64,000 nucleotides of DNA from Paracoccus contaminans (lineage in GTDB: Bacteria; Pseudomonadota; Alphaproteobacteria; Rhodobacterales; Rhodobacteraceae). Below the pieces are notes generated by a model, which saw only the letters and a program-made list of their open reading frames with translations, did not search any database and was not told the DNA's origin. Where the stretch lies: positions 1,232,001-1,296,000 of the forward strand of contig NZ_CP020612.1 of the NCBI RefSeq assembly GCF_002105555.1, written 5' to 3'. Position 1 is the stretch's first letter; each line of letters opens with the position of its first letter. The position numbers and the translations under genes were made by a program. Positions 18,303-27,936 of this stretch are shown here, piece after piece.

Positions 18303-18521
18303 TCTCGCCGGCGGCTGCCCTGGGGGCGCGGTGCGGCTTTCATCTGTGCGCGCGGCCGGGATCGGTCGGTGCGCCCGGCAAGGGCTGCCGGGCAAGGTGC
18401 GGCGCGCGGCCTTGGGCATGCTGGATGGGCTGCCGCCGGTCCGCCTTGCCGCGACCGGCGGCAGGGACGGTCATGGCGGGGCGCGGCGGCAATGGCCGCA
18501 GCGCCGCGACAGGGGGAAGGC

Positions 18522-19148
18522 ATGATCTGGCACACGCTGGGGCAGATCCCCTGGCCGCAATTGCTGGCCTTTGTCACCGGCGGGCTGGTGCTGAACTTTG
18601 CCCCCGGACAGGACGTGTTCTTCGCCACGGCATGCGGGGTGCAGGGCGGGCCGCGCGCGGGCGCGCTGGCGGGCCTTGGCGTGGGGATGGGGGTGGTCGT
18701 CCATGTGCTGCTTGCCACGGCGGGGTTGGGCGCAGTCATGGCCGCCCATCCCGGCGCTTTGGCCGCGGTCAAATGGGCGGGCGCGGCCTATCTGCTGTTC
18801 CTGGCATGGAAAAGCTGGACGGCCGCGCCGCCTGATCCATCATCCCGCGCAGCTGTGCGCCCCTGGAACATCATCCGGCGCGGGGCGCTGTCGAACCTGC
18901 TGAACCCCAAGCCGGTGCTGTTCCTGCTGGCCTTCCTGCCGCAGTTCACCAACCCTGCCTATGGGCTGGTCTGGCAGCAGCTGCTGGGCCTGGGGCTGAT
19001 CTTTGCCTTGACGGGCACGCTGGTCACGATGGGCTACGGCATGATCGCCGGCTGGCTGGGGATGCGGCTGGGACGGCGCATGGGGGTGCTGAACCGCATC
19101 GCCGCGGCGATGTTCGCGGGGCTTGCCCTGCGGCTGATCGCGCGGTGA
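18522..19148 (+). CDS. LysE family amino-acid exporter
   Basis: A 208-residue inner-membrane protein of the LysE/RhtB family, which exports amino acids and homoserine-type compounds. It has about six hydrophobic helices; the N-terminal signature LVLNFAPGQDVFFATACGVQGG corresponds to the family's conserved helix 1-2 region (usual P-G-P motif appears as APGQD). GALSNLLNPKPVLFLLAFLPQF is also typical. AGGGGGAAGG lies just upstream of the ATG. The 219 bases between msrC and this gene hold no confident gene. The exported substrate is not known. Confidence 0.92.
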   Translation: MIWHTLGQIPWPQLLAFVTGGLVLNFAPGQDVFFATACGVQGGPRAGALAGLGVGMGVVVHVLLATAGLGAVMAAHPGALAAVKWAGAAYLLFLAWKSWTAAPPDPSSRAAVRPWNIIRRGALSNLLNPKPVLFLLAFLPQFTNPAYGLVWQQLLGLGLIFALTGTLVTMGYGMIAGWLGMRLGRRMGVLNRIAAAMFAGLALRLIAR

Positions 19149-19155
19149 TCGGGCG

Positions 19156-19800
19156 GTGAGCTTTGTCTATCGCCCGACCGGGGAACAGCCGCGCCTGATC
19201 CATCATGACGACCAGATCCTGGTGGTGGACAAGCCTGCGGGGCTGCTGTCGGTGCCAGGCAGGGGCGAGGATCGGGCCGATTGCCTGATCGCCCGCCTGC
19301 GCGCTGCCTTTCAGGCGGTGCTGCTGGTCCACCGGCTCGACCTGGATACATCGGGCGTGATGGTCTTTGCCCTGACCCCGCATGCCCAGCGTCATCTGGG
19401 CCAGCAGTTCGAGCGCCGGCAGGTCAAGAAATCCTATGTCGCGCGGGTCCGCGGGCGGCTGTCGCCCGCCTCGGGGACGGTGGACCAGCCGCTGATGGTG
19501 GACTGGCCGAACCGCCCGCGCCAGATGATCCACCCCGATGGCCGCCCCGCCCGGACCGACTGGCGGGTGATCCGCGCAAGTGACGACGAAAGCCGTGTCC
19601 GCCTGTCGCCGCTGACCGGGCGCAGCCACCAGCTGCGCGTCCACATGGCGCATCTGGGCCATCCGATCCTGGGCGATCCGCTGTATGCCGAGGGCGCGGC
19701 GGCGGATTTCCCCCGCCTGATGCTGCACGCCGAGACGCTGCGACTGCGCCACCCGGATTCCAACGTCACGATGACGTTCTCGGCCGAGGTGCCGTTCTGA
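19156..19800 (+). CDS. rluA: RluA-family pseudouridine synthase
   Basis: A 214-residue pseudouridine synthase. The catalytic motif is VHRLDLDTSGVMVFAL (Asp in HRLDLDTSG), with LVVDKPAGLLSVPG upstream and GRSHQLRVHMAHLGHPILGDPLYA downstream, all RluA hallmarks. It isomerises uridine in 23S rRNA and, in E. coli RluA, also tRNA position 32; short length without an S4 domain fits RluA rather than RluC/D. Translation begins at a GTG (19156), 7 bases after the exporter's stop, so the two are co-transcribed. Confidence 0.93.
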   Translation: MSFVYRPTGEQPRLIHHDDQILVVDKPAGLLSVPGRGEDRADCLIARLRAAFQAVLLVHRLDLDTSGVMVFALTPHAQRHLGQQFERRQVKKSYVARVRGRLSPASGTVDQPLMVDWPNRPRQMIHPDGRPARTDWRVIRASDDESRVRLSPLTGRSHQLRVHMAHLGHPILGDPLYAEGAAADFPRLMLHAETLRLRHPDSNVTMTFSAEVPF

Positions 19801-20143
19801 AAGAGCGCGTGCCGGCGCGGGTGCAGGGCTCATCAGGTCCTCGGGTTTCCGGTTGTGGAAACCAAGCCGGATGATGATCTCGCGCCGGGTCCGGAGTCAT
19901 TCGCCTTGACTCCCGCGCGTCGCCGATGTTGCCGATGGCAAAGAGCGGGCGCCAGGCATCTGCACAGCAGGACAGGCCGCAACGTGGATTCCGCAAGAAT
20001 ATCCGCGTCTCCTATCTGAAAAGATAGATATTCTTTTCCATCTTGATGGGATAGGGACGCCCTGCTTGCAGAAACGCCATTGCAGCGCCCCTATCGCTGC
20101 GTATTGCTTTATGCGGGATAACGCGTCAGGAATAATATTTTTC
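19801..20143. other. Intergenic region with AT-rich hairpins
   Basis: This 343-base gap has no supported gene. It contains a GGTTTCC/GGAAACC hairpin (19844-19850 with 19857-19863). Further on, a nested palindrome has inner stem CTATCT-GAAA-AGATAG (20012-20027) and outer arms AAGAATAT (19995-20002) and ATATTCTT (20028-20035), followed by TTCC. On the plus strand this resembles a terminator for the rluA unit. Base composition falls from GC-rich to AT-rich near 19990, marking the left edge of the atypical acyltransferase region. Confidence 0.6.
20012..20039 (+). terminator. AT-rich hairpin with GAAA loop and T-rich tail
   Basis: The stem CTATCT/AGATAG closes a GAAA tetraloop and is directly followed by ATATTCTTTTCC. 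It is a plausible intrinsic terminator for the msrC-lysE-rluA direction, though its A+T-rich stem is weak for this genome. Confidence 0.4.
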
Positions 20144-21307
20144 ATGGAAAAAAACAGGACAGACCATCTTAAGGCGCTCGATGGCGCGCGCGGTGTAGCG
20201 GCCTTGCTCATCGTTTTCTATCATATAGGTGGGGTAGTTGGCGGTGGAGAATGGTTTTCCGGCGCTTTCCTCGCAGTGGACTTCTTTTTCCTGCTCAGCG
20301 GTTTTGTGGTCGCACGCTCTTACGAACAGCGCTTGCGACAAGGAAGCATGAGCTTGCGATCCTTTATATGGACCCGCATCATTCGGCTCTATCCTCTTTA
20401 TATAGCCGCCTCCATGGTAGGTTTTGCATATTTCTGCATAAAGTTGTCAATGAAGATGCCTGATGCCCCGACAGTGCGGCAGCTCATTGATGAAATTACT
20501 TACAGCCTTGCGTTAATCCCCCACCCTGCTGCGGTTCCGTGGGGCTTTACCGAATTCCCCTTTGCACCGACCGCATGGTCGCTGAGTTTCGAATTCTGGT
20601 TCGGCATCCTGTACGCGCTGCTCCTGCCCAGGCTTTCAACTCGTGCACTGACAATGGTCGCAATTGCCGGTTTGTGCGTGCTGATTAAAGAAGCTTACAG
20701 TCATGGCAGCCTGGATATGGGCTTCAACCGTGCCACGGCACTGGGCGGCGCGGCGCGATTCTGGTTTTCCTTTACTCTCGGCGTCATCATGAACCGAATG
20801 AATTACCGCATTCGCCCCATGAGCTCACGTGCGTTGTGGATCGGATTGCCCGTGTTTTCGTTCGCAATCCTCCCGCATAATTCCGTGACAGCGGGATTTT
20901 TCTGGATCATTGTTGTTTTTCCCCTTGCGCTCGGTGCAGGGGCATCAATCAAATCGCGGGGTCGTGTTGAACTGGCGCTCGATCACCTAGGAAGACTCTC
21001 CTACGCTATTTACATCTTTCATGGCTCGATGATCCTGTTTGCGGGTGCGTTCATCAAGCGGCTGTTTGCCGGTCCGCTGGATGATCACCGCGGTAAGATG
21101 GCGGTGATCACCGTCGCCGCGACATTGGCCGTTTCAGCCATCGCGACCTATCTGTATGATGAACCCCTTAGAAGGCGGCTAAAGCGCGGTCTGCGGCGCA
21201 ATAGCCCCTTGATTCAGGTGAACTCCGCCCTCTCTACAGCACATAGCGCGACAGGTCTGCCGACCGCGCCAGATCGCCCAGCTGCGCCTCGACGAAGCCG
21301 GCATTGA
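20144..21307 (+). CDS. Acyltransferase 3 family (OafA/YrhL-like) membrane protein
   Basis: A 387-residue integral membrane acyltransferase (family 3) that O-acylates a surface sugar or lipid. It has about ten hydrophobic helices and the family landmarks [22 protein letters not shown] (residues 8-29, catalytic His in FYHIGG) and the [17 protein letters not shown] arginine-containing motif. The start at 20144 (MEKNRTD) follows AGGA; 20111 is possible. Base use is very unlike its neighbours: 25 of 60 bases at 20401-20460 are G or C. The last 74 bases overlap the 3' end of hslU on the other strand, so the C-terminal tail is likely acquired from host sequence. Signs of horizontal acquisition are strong; the substrate is unknown. 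Confidence 0.88.
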   Translation: MEKNRTDHLKALDGARGVAALLIVFYHIGGVVGGGEWFSGAFLAVDFFFLLSGFVVARSYEQRLRQGSMSLRSFIWTRIIRLYPLYIAASMVGFAYFCIKLSMKMPDAPTVRQLIDEITYSLALIPHPAAVPWGFTEFPFAPTAWSLSFEFWFGILYALLLPRLSTRALTMVAIAGLCVLIKEAYSHGSLDMGFNRATALGGAARFWFSFTLGVIMNRMNYRIRPMSSRALWIGLPVFSFAILPHNSVTAGFFWIIVVFPLALGAGASIKSRGRVELALDHLGRLSYAIYIFHGSMILFAGAFIKRLFAGPLDDHRGKMAVITVAATLAVSAIATYLYDEPLRRRLKRGLRRNSPLIQVNSALSTAHSATGLPTAPDRPAAPRRSRH

Positions 21308-22532
21308 CGGTGACGCGGCTGCCCTGCGCCTCAGGCGCGGAAAAGGACAGCTCCTCGAATACCCGCTCCATCACCGTATAGAGACGGCGCGCGCCGATAT
21401 TCTCGACGCTGGCATTCACCTCGGAGGCGATGCGCGCCAGCGCGGCGATGCCGTCATCGGTGAAATCCACCGTCACGCCCTCGGTCGCCATCAGGGCGGC
21501 ATACTGGCGGGTCAGGGCATTGTCGGTTTCCGTCAGGATGCGGATGAAATCGCCCTCGCTCAGCGCCTTCAGCTCGACCCGGATGGGCAGGCGGCCCTGC
21601 AGTTCCGGCAGCAGGTCGCTGGGCTTGGCGACGTGGAACGCGCCCGAGGCGATGAACAGGATGTGGTCGGTGCGCACGGGGCCGTATTTGGTGGAAACGG
21701 TCGTGCCCTCGATCAGCGGCAGCAGATCGCGCTGAACCCCCTCGCGGCTGACTTCGCCGCCGCGGGCGTCCTGGCGGCTGGCGACCTTGTCGATCTCGTC
21801 GATGAAGACAATGCCCGACTGCTGCACAGCCTCAAGCGCGGCGGCGCGGATCGCCTCGTCGTCGATCAGCTTGTCGGCCTCTTCGGCCAGCAGCAGGTCA
21901 TGGGACTGGGCCACCGTCATCTTGCGGCGCACGCGGCGCCCGCCAAAGGCCTTCATCAGCCCGGACAGGTCCATCATCTGGCCCATGCCGGGCTGGCCCG
22001 GAATCTCCATCCCCAGGGGGTTGGCGTTGTCGGCCACGTCAAGCTCGATCACCGTGTCGTCGAGTTCCCCGGCCTTGAGCCTGCGGCGGAACATCTCGCG
22101 CGTCTGCTCGCGCGCCTGGTCCCCGGCAAGGGCCGCGATCACGCGGTCCTCGGCGGCGGCATGGGCGCGCGCCTTGACCGCCTCGCGCATGCGCTCGCGC
22201 GTGTCGGCCATGGCGGCATCCATCAGGTCGCGGATGATCTGTTCCACGTCGCGCCCGACATAGCCGACCTCGGTGAACTTGGTCGCCTCGACCTTGACGA
22301 AGGGCGCGCCCGCCAGCCTGGCCAGCCGGCGGCTGATCTCGGTCTTGCCGACGCCGGTGGGGCCGATCATCAGGATGTTCTTGGGATAGACCTCGTCCCG
22401 CAGGGCGTCGGGCAGATGCTGGCGGCGCCAGCGGCTGCGCATGGCCACGGCAACGGCGCGTTTCGCCTCGGCCTGGCCGATGATGAAGCGATCCAGTTCG
22501 GCGACGATCTGGCGGGGGGTAAGGTCGGTCAT
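21234..22532 (-). CDS. hslU: ATP-dependent protease ATPase subunit HslU
   Basis: A 432-residue AAA+ unfoldase of the HslVU protease. Walker A is [11 protein letters not shown], Walker [12 protein letters not shown], and the pore-loop GYVGRDVE is intact. The C-terminus SADLSRYVL is the element that inserts into HslV pockets to activate it, so this protein should still partner the hslV product at 17188 despite the split location. The start at 22532 ([10 protein letters not shown]) has AGGATG nearby. It faces the incoming acyltransferase gene and overlaps it by 74 bases at the 3' ends. Confidence 0.98.
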   Translation of the reverse strand: MTDLTPRQIVAELDRFIIGQAEAKRAVAVAMRSRWRRQHLPDALRDEVYPKNILMIGPTGVGKTEISRRLARLAGAPFVKVEATKFTEVGYVGRDVEQIIRDLMDAAMADTRERMREAVKARAHAAAEDRVIAALAGDQAREQTREMFRRRLKAGELDDTVIELDVADNANPLGMEIPGQPGMGQMMDLSGLMKAFGGRRVRRKMTVAQSHDLLLAEEADKLIDDEAIRAAALEAVQQSGIVFIDEIDKVASRQDARGGEVSREGVQRDLLPLIEGTTVSTKYGPVRTDHILFIASGAFHVAKPSDLLPELQGRLPIRVELKALSEGDFIRILTETDNALTRQYAALMATEGVTVDFTDDGIAALARIASEVNASVENIGARRLYTVMERVFEELSFSAPEAQGSRVTVNAGFVEAQLGDLARSADLSRYVL

Positions 22533-22656
22533 GGCATCCTTCCGGTGGTGCTGGGGCTGACTTAGGCGCACATGGCCCCCGCGCCAAGGCTGCCCGCTGG
22601 ACTGGGGCGCGCGGGCGGGCTAGGTCACGCGGGAACCGTTCCAGAAGGCCCCTGCC

Positions 22657-24243
22657 ATGACCGACCGCATTCCCCTGCGCCGCGCGCTGATCTCGGTGTC
22701 CGACAAGGCGGGGCTTGTCGATTTCGCACGCGCGCTGGCCGGTCGCGGGGTGGACCTGCTGTCCACCGGCGGCACCGCGCAGGCGGTGCGGGGCGCCGGG
22801 CTGGCGGTGCGGGACGTGGCGGATCTGACCGGCTTTCCCGAGATGATGGACGGCCGTGTCAAGACGCTGCACCCGCGCGTTCATGGGGGCCTGCTGGCCC
22901 TGCGCGACAATGCGGAACACGCCGCCGCGATGGAGGCGCACGGGATCGAGGCGATCGACCTGCTGGTCGTCAATCTCTACCCCTTCGAGGCGACGGTGGC
23001 GAAGGGCGCGGACTATGCGACCTGCGTCGAGAATATCGACATCGGCGGCCCGGCGATGATCCGCGCGGCGGCCAAGAACCACGCCTTTGTCGCCACGGTG
23101 GTGGATGTGGAGGATTATGCCGCCGTGCTGGCGGAACTGGATGTGCAGGGCGGCGCGACGACCCTGGCTTTCCGCCAGCGGCTGGCGCAGGCCGCCTATG
23201 CCCGCACCGCTGCCTATGATGCGGCGGTGTCGTCCTGGATGGCCGATGCGATCGGGCAGGCGGCGCCGCGCCGGCGGGCATTCGCGGGAACCCTGGCGCA
23301 GACTTTGCGCTATGGCGAAAACCCGCATCAGGCGGCGGCCTTCTATGCCGACGGCTCGGGCCGCCCCGGCGTGGCGACGGCGCGCCAGTGGCAGGGCAAG
23401 GAGCTGTCCTACAACAACATCAACGACACCGACGCGGCGTTCGAGCTGGTGGCCGAGTTCGATCCCTTGGCCCCGGCGGTGGCGATCATCAAGCACGCCA
23501 ACCCCTGCGGCGTGGCCTTGGGCGAGACGTTCGAGGCCGCCTATCGCCGCGCCTATGACTGCGACCGCACCAGCGCCTTCGGCGGGATCGTGGCGCTGAA
23601 CGGCACGCTGGACGAGGCGACGGCGCGCGCGATCACCGAGATCTTCACCGAGGTCGTCATCGCCCCGGACGCGACGGATGCCGCGCGCGCGGTCTTTGCC
23701 GCCAAGAAGAACCTGCGCCTGCTGACCACGGGCGGGCTGCCCGACCCGCATGCCGGCGGGCTGACCTTCCGCCAGGTTGCGGGCGGCTTCCTCGTGCAGG
23801 GCCGCGATAACGGCCATGTCGCGCGCGAGGGCCTGCGCGCGGTGACGCGGCGCCAGCCGACCGAGGCCGAACTGGACGATCTGATGTTCGCCTGGACCGT
23901 CGCCAAGCACGTCAAATCCAACGCCATCGTCTATGCGCGCGACCGCGCCACCGTCGGCATCGGCGCCGGCCAGATGAGCCGCGTGGACAGCACCCGCATC
24001 GGGCGGCGCAAGTCCGAGGACATGGCCGAGGCGCTGGGCCTGTCCGCCCCGCTGACCGAAGGCGCGGCTGTGGCCTCCGACGCCTTCTTCCCCTTCGCCG
24101 ACGGGATCGAGGCCCTGGCCGCAGCCGGCGCGCGGGCCGTGATCCAGCCCGGCGGCTCGATGCGCGATGACGAGGTGATCGCCGCCGCCGACCGCCTGGG
24201 GCTGGCGATGGTGTTCACCGGCCAGCGGCATTTCCGGCACTGA
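22657..24243 (+). CDS. purH: Bifunctional AICAR formyltransferase/IMP cyclohydrolase
   Basis: A 528-residue bifunctional enzyme for the last two steps of de novo purine synthesis: AICAR to FAICAR with 10-formyl-THF, then ring closure to IMP. The N-terminal MGS-like cyclohydrolase domain has [12 protein letters not shown] and [16 protein letters not shown]; the C-terminal transformylase has [13 protein letters not shown] (the Lys-His catalytic pair) and YGENPHQAA. Length is typical. Its stop codon overlaps the lspA start in TGATG, giving translational coupling. Confidence 0.98.
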   Translation: MTDRIPLRRALISVSDKAGLVDFARALAGRGVDLLSTGGTAQAVRGAGLAVRDVADLTGFPEMMDGRVKTLHPRVHGGLLALRDNAEHAAAMEAHGIEAIDLLVVNLYPFEATVAKGADYATCVENIDIGGPAMIRAAAKNHAFVATVVDVEDYAAVLAELDVQGGATTLAFRQRLAQAAYARTAAYDAAVSSWMADAIGQAAPRRRAFAGTLAQTLRYGENPHQAAAFYADGSGRPGVATARQWQGKELSYNNINDTDAAFELVAEFDPLAPAVAIIKHANPCGVALGETFEAAYRRAYDCDRTSAFGGIVALNGTLDEATARAITEIFTEVVIAPDATDAARAVFAAKKNLRLLTTGGLPDPHAGGLTFRQVAGGFLVQGRDNGHVAREGLRAVTRRQPTEAELDDLMFAWTVAKHVKSNAIVYARDRATVGIGAGQMSRVDSTRIGRRKSEDMAEALGLSAPLTEGAAVASDAFFPFADGIEALAAAGARAVIQPGGSMRDDEVIAAADRLGLAMVFTGQRHFRH

Positions 24244-25019
24244 TGGGCAACGCGCCGGACTTCCCCCCTCCGCTCAAGCCCGCGGCCTCTGCCGTGCCGG
24301 CGGCGCCTGCCGCCGACCCTGCGGCGCCACTGGCCCCTGCCGCGCCGGCGGCGGGCGGCGGCCAGGGGGGCGATCCGCCCCCCGCCCCCAAAAAGCCGCG
24401 CCGCAAGGTGAGGGCCGATGGAACGGCGCCCGCCCCGCGCAAGCGGCGGACGGTCAAGGCCGAACCCGCACCGCCTCCCGCTCCCCCTCCGCCGCCGCCG
24501 CTGCGGCGGCTGTGGTGGGCGGGGGGCGTTGCGCTGGCGGTGCTGGTGATCGACCAGCTGAGCAAGTGGATCGTCGTGCAGGCGATGAACCTCAAGGAGG
24601 TGCAGGCCCTCGATGTCATCGACCCTTGGCTGAACCTAAGGATGGCATGGAATCCGGGTGTCAATTTCGGCCTGCTGGGCACCGATGCCGAGGTGATGCG
24701 CTGGGTGCTGGTCGCCGTCGCGGTGGCGATCTGCCTGTGGATCAGCGCCTGGCTGTGGCGCGTGCGGCCGGGAACGGTGGGCCAGGTGGCCGCGGGTCTG
24801 CTGATCGGGGGCGCACTGGGGAACGTGATCGACCGCCTTGCCTATGGCGCCGTCGCCGATTTCCTGAACATGAGCCTGCCGGGCTGGCGCAACCCCTATT
24901 CCTTCAACGTGGCCGACATCGCCATCTTTGCCGGGGCGCTGGGGCTGGTGTTCCAGCCCGGCCCGCAGCCTGCCCCGGCCGCCGACAAGCCCCGTGACGG
25001 GGGGCGCAAGACGCGCTAG
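24243..25019 (+). CDS. lspA: Lipoprotein signal peptidase with N-terminal extension
   Basis: The C-terminal ~170 residues are signal peptidase II, the membrane aspartyl protease that cleaves prolipoprotein signal peptides after lipidation. The catalytic aspartates lie in [16 protein letters not shown] and FNVADIAIF, with four membrane helices; [10 protein letters not shown] marks helix 1. Unusually, about 85 residues precede helix 1: a Pro/Ala-rich stretch with a basic patch ([16 protein letters not shown]) that would lie in the cytoplasm. The start is set by the TGATG overlap with purH, and no alternative ATG lies closer to helix 1. Typical LspA proteins are about 160 residues. Confidence 0.94.
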   Translation: MGNAPDFPPPLKPAASAVPAAPAADPAAPLAPAAPAAGGGQGGDPPPAPKKPRRKVRADGTAPAPRKRRTVKAEPAPPPAPPPPPPLRRLWWAGGVALAVLVIDQLSKWIVVQAMNLKEVQALDVIDPWLNLRMAWNPGVNFGLLGTDAEVMRWVLVAVAVAICLWISAWLWRVRPGTVGQVAAGLLIGGALGNVIDRLAYGAVADFLNMSLPGWRNPYSFNVADIAIFAGALGLVFQPGPQPAPAADKPRDGGRKTR

Positions 25020-25048
25020 AGAGGGCGTCGGATAACAGGGGTGATGTC

Positions 25049-25549
25049 ATGCGGGCCGTTCTGCTGACCTTTTGCGCGCTGGCGATGGCAGGCTGTTCGG
25101 GCAGCGGCAAGCTGATGACCCTGGCCAGCGACGATGGCCCCGAGGAATTCGCCATCGTCCCGACCAGGCCGCTTGAACTGCCCACCGACCTTGCGCAACT
25201 GCCCGCGCCCACGCCGGGGGGGACCAACATCACCGACCCCGCGCCGAACGCCGATGCGGTCGCCGCGCTTGGCGGCAACGCGGCGCAGCTGGGCGCGCAG
25301 GGTGTCGGGGCTGGAGACGGGGCGCTGATCGCGCGGGCGACGCGCGGCGGGGTGATGCCCAATGTCCGGCAGGTGACCGCCGAGGAAGACGCCGCATATC
25401 GCCGCCGTCACGGCCGCCGCCCGCTCGAGGCGCTGGCCCAGTCGAATGTCTATTACCGGGCCTACAAGCCGCAGTCGCTGGACAGCCAGGCCGAGCTGGA
25501 ACGCTGGCGCCGGGCCGGCGCCCGCATCCCCAGCGCCCCGCCGAACTGA
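25049..25549 (+). CDS. DUF3035 family lipoprotein
   Basis: A 166-residue predicted lipoprotein. The signal sequence ends in the lipobox LAMAGC (Cys15). The body has the DUF3035 hallmarks FAIVPTRPLELPTDLAQLP and SNVYYRAYKPQSLDSQAELERWR. Function is unknown; it is common in Rhodobacterales beside lspA, which is fitting since LspA processes such proteins. It ends before a strong bidirectional terminator. No enzymatic motif is visible. Confidence 0.9.
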   Translation: MRAVLLTFCALAMAGCSGSGKLMTLASDDGPEEFAIVPTRPLELPTDLAQLPAPTPGGTNITDPAPNADAVAALGGNAAQLGAQGVGAGDGALIARATRGGVMPNVRQVTAEEDAAYRRRHGRRPLEALAQSNVYYRAYKPQSLDSQAELERWRRAGARIPSAPPN

Positions 25550-25600
25550 GGGGCCGTGCCGCGCCCGGGGCGCTTGCCCGGCAGCCACGAGCAATGAAGA

Positions 25601-25631
25601 AAGGCCGCCTCCCCTTGGAAGGCGGCCTTTT
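25601..25631. terminator. Bidirectional intrinsic terminator
   Basis: A perfect 10-base stem, AAGGCCGCCT (25601-25610) with AGGCGGCCTT (25620-25629), followed by TT on the plus strand and preceded by A's for the minus strand. It lies between the convergent DUF3035 and DoxX genes and would stop both. Confidence 0.88.
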
Positions 25632-25652
25632 CCCTGCGCGTGTCGGGCCGGC

Positions 25653-26060
25653 TTACAGACGCCCTGCCGGGCCGCCGCGGCGCATCGCGCCGTCCAGGCT
25701 GAACGCCCCGGCGCCGGCAAAGACCAGATACAGGAAGATGAAGCAGTAGAGAATCGCCCCCTCGCCCTTGTTGACGATCGGCAGCGGGCTTTGCGGCGCA
25801 TGCGCCATCCAGTAGGCGACGGCCATCTGCCCGGACAGAAGGAACGCCACCGGCCGGGTGAACAGGCCCAGGATCAGCAGCGCGCCGCCGACCAGCTCCA
25901 TCACGCCAGCGATCCAGGACAGGCTCATCACCTCGGGCGACATTCCCGCCGGAAAGCCCAGGATCTTCTGGACTCCATGCGAAAAGAACAGCAGTGCGGC
26001 GACGATGCGCAGGATGCCCAGAAACTGGGGCTGCCAGCGCGACAGGGTTGCAGAATCCAT
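25653..26060 (-). CDS. DoxX family membrane protein
   Basis: A 135-residue inner-membrane protein of the DoxX family with four hydrophobic helices. The N-terminal FLGILRIVAALLFFSHGVQKILGF and GVMELVGGALLILGLFTRPVAF are typical. Related proteins are linked with thiosulfate-quinone oxidoreductase or redox stress complexes, but the role of this single copy is not established. The start at 26060 has AGAGGA 8-10 bases upstream. It is monocistronic, divergent from the M16 peptidase gene 196 bases away. Confidence 0.88.
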   Translation of the reverse strand: MDSATLSRWQPQFLGILRIVAALLFFSHGVQKILGFPAGMSPEVMSLSWIAGVMELVGGALLILGLFTRPVAFLLSGQMAVAYWMAHAPQSPLPIVNKGEGAILYCFIFLYLVFAGAGAFSLDGAMRRGGPAGRL

Positions 26061-26256
26061 CGATCATTCCTCTTTGGGATCTCGCCAAGGTTGTCGCAGA
26101 AAACCGCGCGCGGCAAAAGACAGGCACCGATGGGATACCGCAGCGGCATGCGCCCCCCGCCGGCCGGGCCGATCACCGCCGCTTGACCGGGCACGGGTTG
26201 CGTCCGGGCCGGGCTGCGCCCAAACCTGCGCTGCAGCCTTTCTGCCGGAGCGTTCC

Positions 26257-27936
26257 ATGCGTTGTCTCACCGCCGCCCTGATGCTGATTGCCGCCCCCGC
26301 GATGGCGGACATGCCGCCCGGTGTCAGCCACTTCACCCTGCCCAACGGGCTTGAGGCGGTGGTGATCGAGGATCACCGCGCCCCGGTGGTGGTGCAGATG
26401 GTCTGGTACCGGATCGGGTCGGCCGACGAGGTGCCCGGCAAGACCGGCCTTGCCCACTATCTCGAACATCTGATGTTCAAGGGCACCGACCGGCTGGCGC
26501 CGGGCGAATTGTCCAAGACCGTCACCGCCAATGGCGGCAGCGACAATGCCTTCACCAGCTATGATTTCACCACCTATTTCCAGCGCATCGCCGCCGACCG
26601 GCTGGACCTCGTGATGGGGATGGAGGCCGACCGCATGGCCCATCTCAAGATCGGCGAGGATGACTGGCAGGCCGAACGGCAGGTCGTGCTGGCTGAACGG
26701 GCCCAACGCACCGACAGCGACCCGACCGCGCTGTTCAGCGAGGAAAGCGCAGCGGTGCAGTTCTACAACCATCCCTATGGCCGTCCCGTGATCGGCTGGC
26801 GCGCCGAGATGGAGGGGCTGACGCGCGACGACGCGCTGGCCTGGTATCATGCCCATTACGCGCCGAACGCCGCCGTTCTGGTCGTCGCCGGCGATGTCAC
26901 CCCGGACGAGGTGCGCCGGCTGGCCGAAAAGCATTATGGCCCGATCCCGGCCCGGCCCGAGGCGGTGCGCGGCCCGCGTCCGCAGGAACCCGCGCAGCGC
27001 ACCGAACGCCATATCGAGATGCGCGATCCTCGCGTCCCCCAGCCCAGCGTGTCGCGCAGCGTGATCGTGCCCGAGCGCAACCGGGGCGATCAGAAACAGG
27101 CCGCCGCGCTGACGGTGCTGGCCGAACTGCTGGGCGGCTCGCCCCAGACATCGGTGCTGGGGCGCAAGCTGGTGATGACCGGCAAGGCGCTGTGGGCAGG
27201 GGCGAGCTATGACGGGCTGACCGTCGATCCGACGAGCTTTGCCGTGCTGATGGCCTATGCGCCAGGCACGGACAAGGACAAGGCCGAGGCCGAGCTGGGC
27301 GCCGCCGTCGACGCCTTTCTGGCCGAGGGACCGGACCCGGCGCAGCTTGAGCGGGTCAAGACGCAGCTGCGCGCCGCCCGCATCTATGAACGCGATTCAG
27401 CCCATGGGCGGGCCTATGACTATGGCCAAGGGCTGGCCATCGGGCTGTCGGTCGAGGATGTGAACGCCTGGCCCGATCTTCTGGCGGCGGTGACGGCCGA
27501 TGACGTGCGGGCGGCAGCGCAGCTTGCGCTGAGGCGGACGGGTTCCGTCACCGCCCATCTGCTGCCCGCCCCGCAGGGCGAGGCGGTGGCAGCCGCCGCC
27601 GGCGCGGCAGACGAGGCGATGGCGAGGGATGCGGCGGGAGATGCGGCATCCGCAGGCAGCCCGCCCGCGCAGGGCGCACCTGCGGGCGGGGTGGATGCCG
27701 CACCGGCGGATGCGGCATTGCCGCCTGCGGCTGCGGGCGGCCCGGCCGGCGCGGATACGCCCCATCCTGCCGCACCGCCCGCCGCCGCGCCGCTGCCGAC
27801 GCGGGCAGGGCCGGAGCCCGGCGAGGCTGCTTCGGCCAGCCGCTTGGGTGCTGCGGCCGATGCCCCGCCCCCCGTCCAGCCCGATGCCGCGCCCGATATG
27901 CCGACCGAACCCGCCCAGACCAAGGCCGAACAATGA
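26257..27936 (+). CDS. M16 family zinc peptidase with low-complexity tail
   Basis: A 559-residue insulinase-type (M16) metallopeptidase. A signal peptide (residues 1-17, ending AMA) directs it to the periplasm. The inverted zinc motif is HYLEH (residues 67-71), and the downstream glutamate lies in ERQVVLAERAQR; both are intact, so it is the catalytic partner. From about residue 438 to the end (roughly 120 residues) the protein becomes an Ala/Pro/Gly-rich tail lacking domain character. Its stop overlaps the second M16 gene by 4 bases, so the two likely form a heterodimer as in other bacteria. Confidence 0.94.
   Translation: MRCLTAALMLIAAPAMADMPPGVSHFTLPNGLEAVVIEDHRAPVVVQMVWYRIGSADEVPGKTGLAHYLEHLMFKGTDRLAPGELSKTVTANGGSDNAFTSYDFTTYFQRIAADRLDLVMGMEADRMAHLKIGEDDWQAERQVVLAERAQRTDSDPTALFSEESAAVQFYNHPYGRPVIGWRAEMEGLTRDDALAWYHAHYAPNAAVLVVAGDVTPDEVRRLAEKHYGPIPARPEAVRGPRPQEPAQRTERHIEMRDPRVPQPSVSRSVIVPERNRGDQKQAAALTVLAELLGGSPQTSVLGRKLVMTGKALWAGASYDGLTVDPTSFAVLMAYAPGTDKDKAEAELGAAVDAFLAEGPDPAQLERVKTQLRAARIYERDSAHGRAYDYGQGLAIGLSVEDVNAWPDLLAAVTADDVRAAAQLALRRTGSVTAHLLPAPQGEAVAAAAGAADEAMARDAAGDAASAGSPPAQGAPAGGVDAAPADAALPPAAAGGPAGADTPHPAAPPAAAPLPTRAGPEPGEAASASRLGAAADAPPPVQPDAAPDMPTEPAQTKAEQ

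Noticed and set aside
18283..18525. 80-codon frame between msrC and lysE, with an ATGA overlap to lysE
   Set aside because: The overlap is suggestive, but the composition (Arg/Gly-rich) looks like non-coding high-GC sequence and I recognise no homology.
24480..24510. GC-rich hairpin-like stretch in lspA start region as a terminator
   Set aside because: It encodes a polyproline linker within the coding frame; no T-tract.
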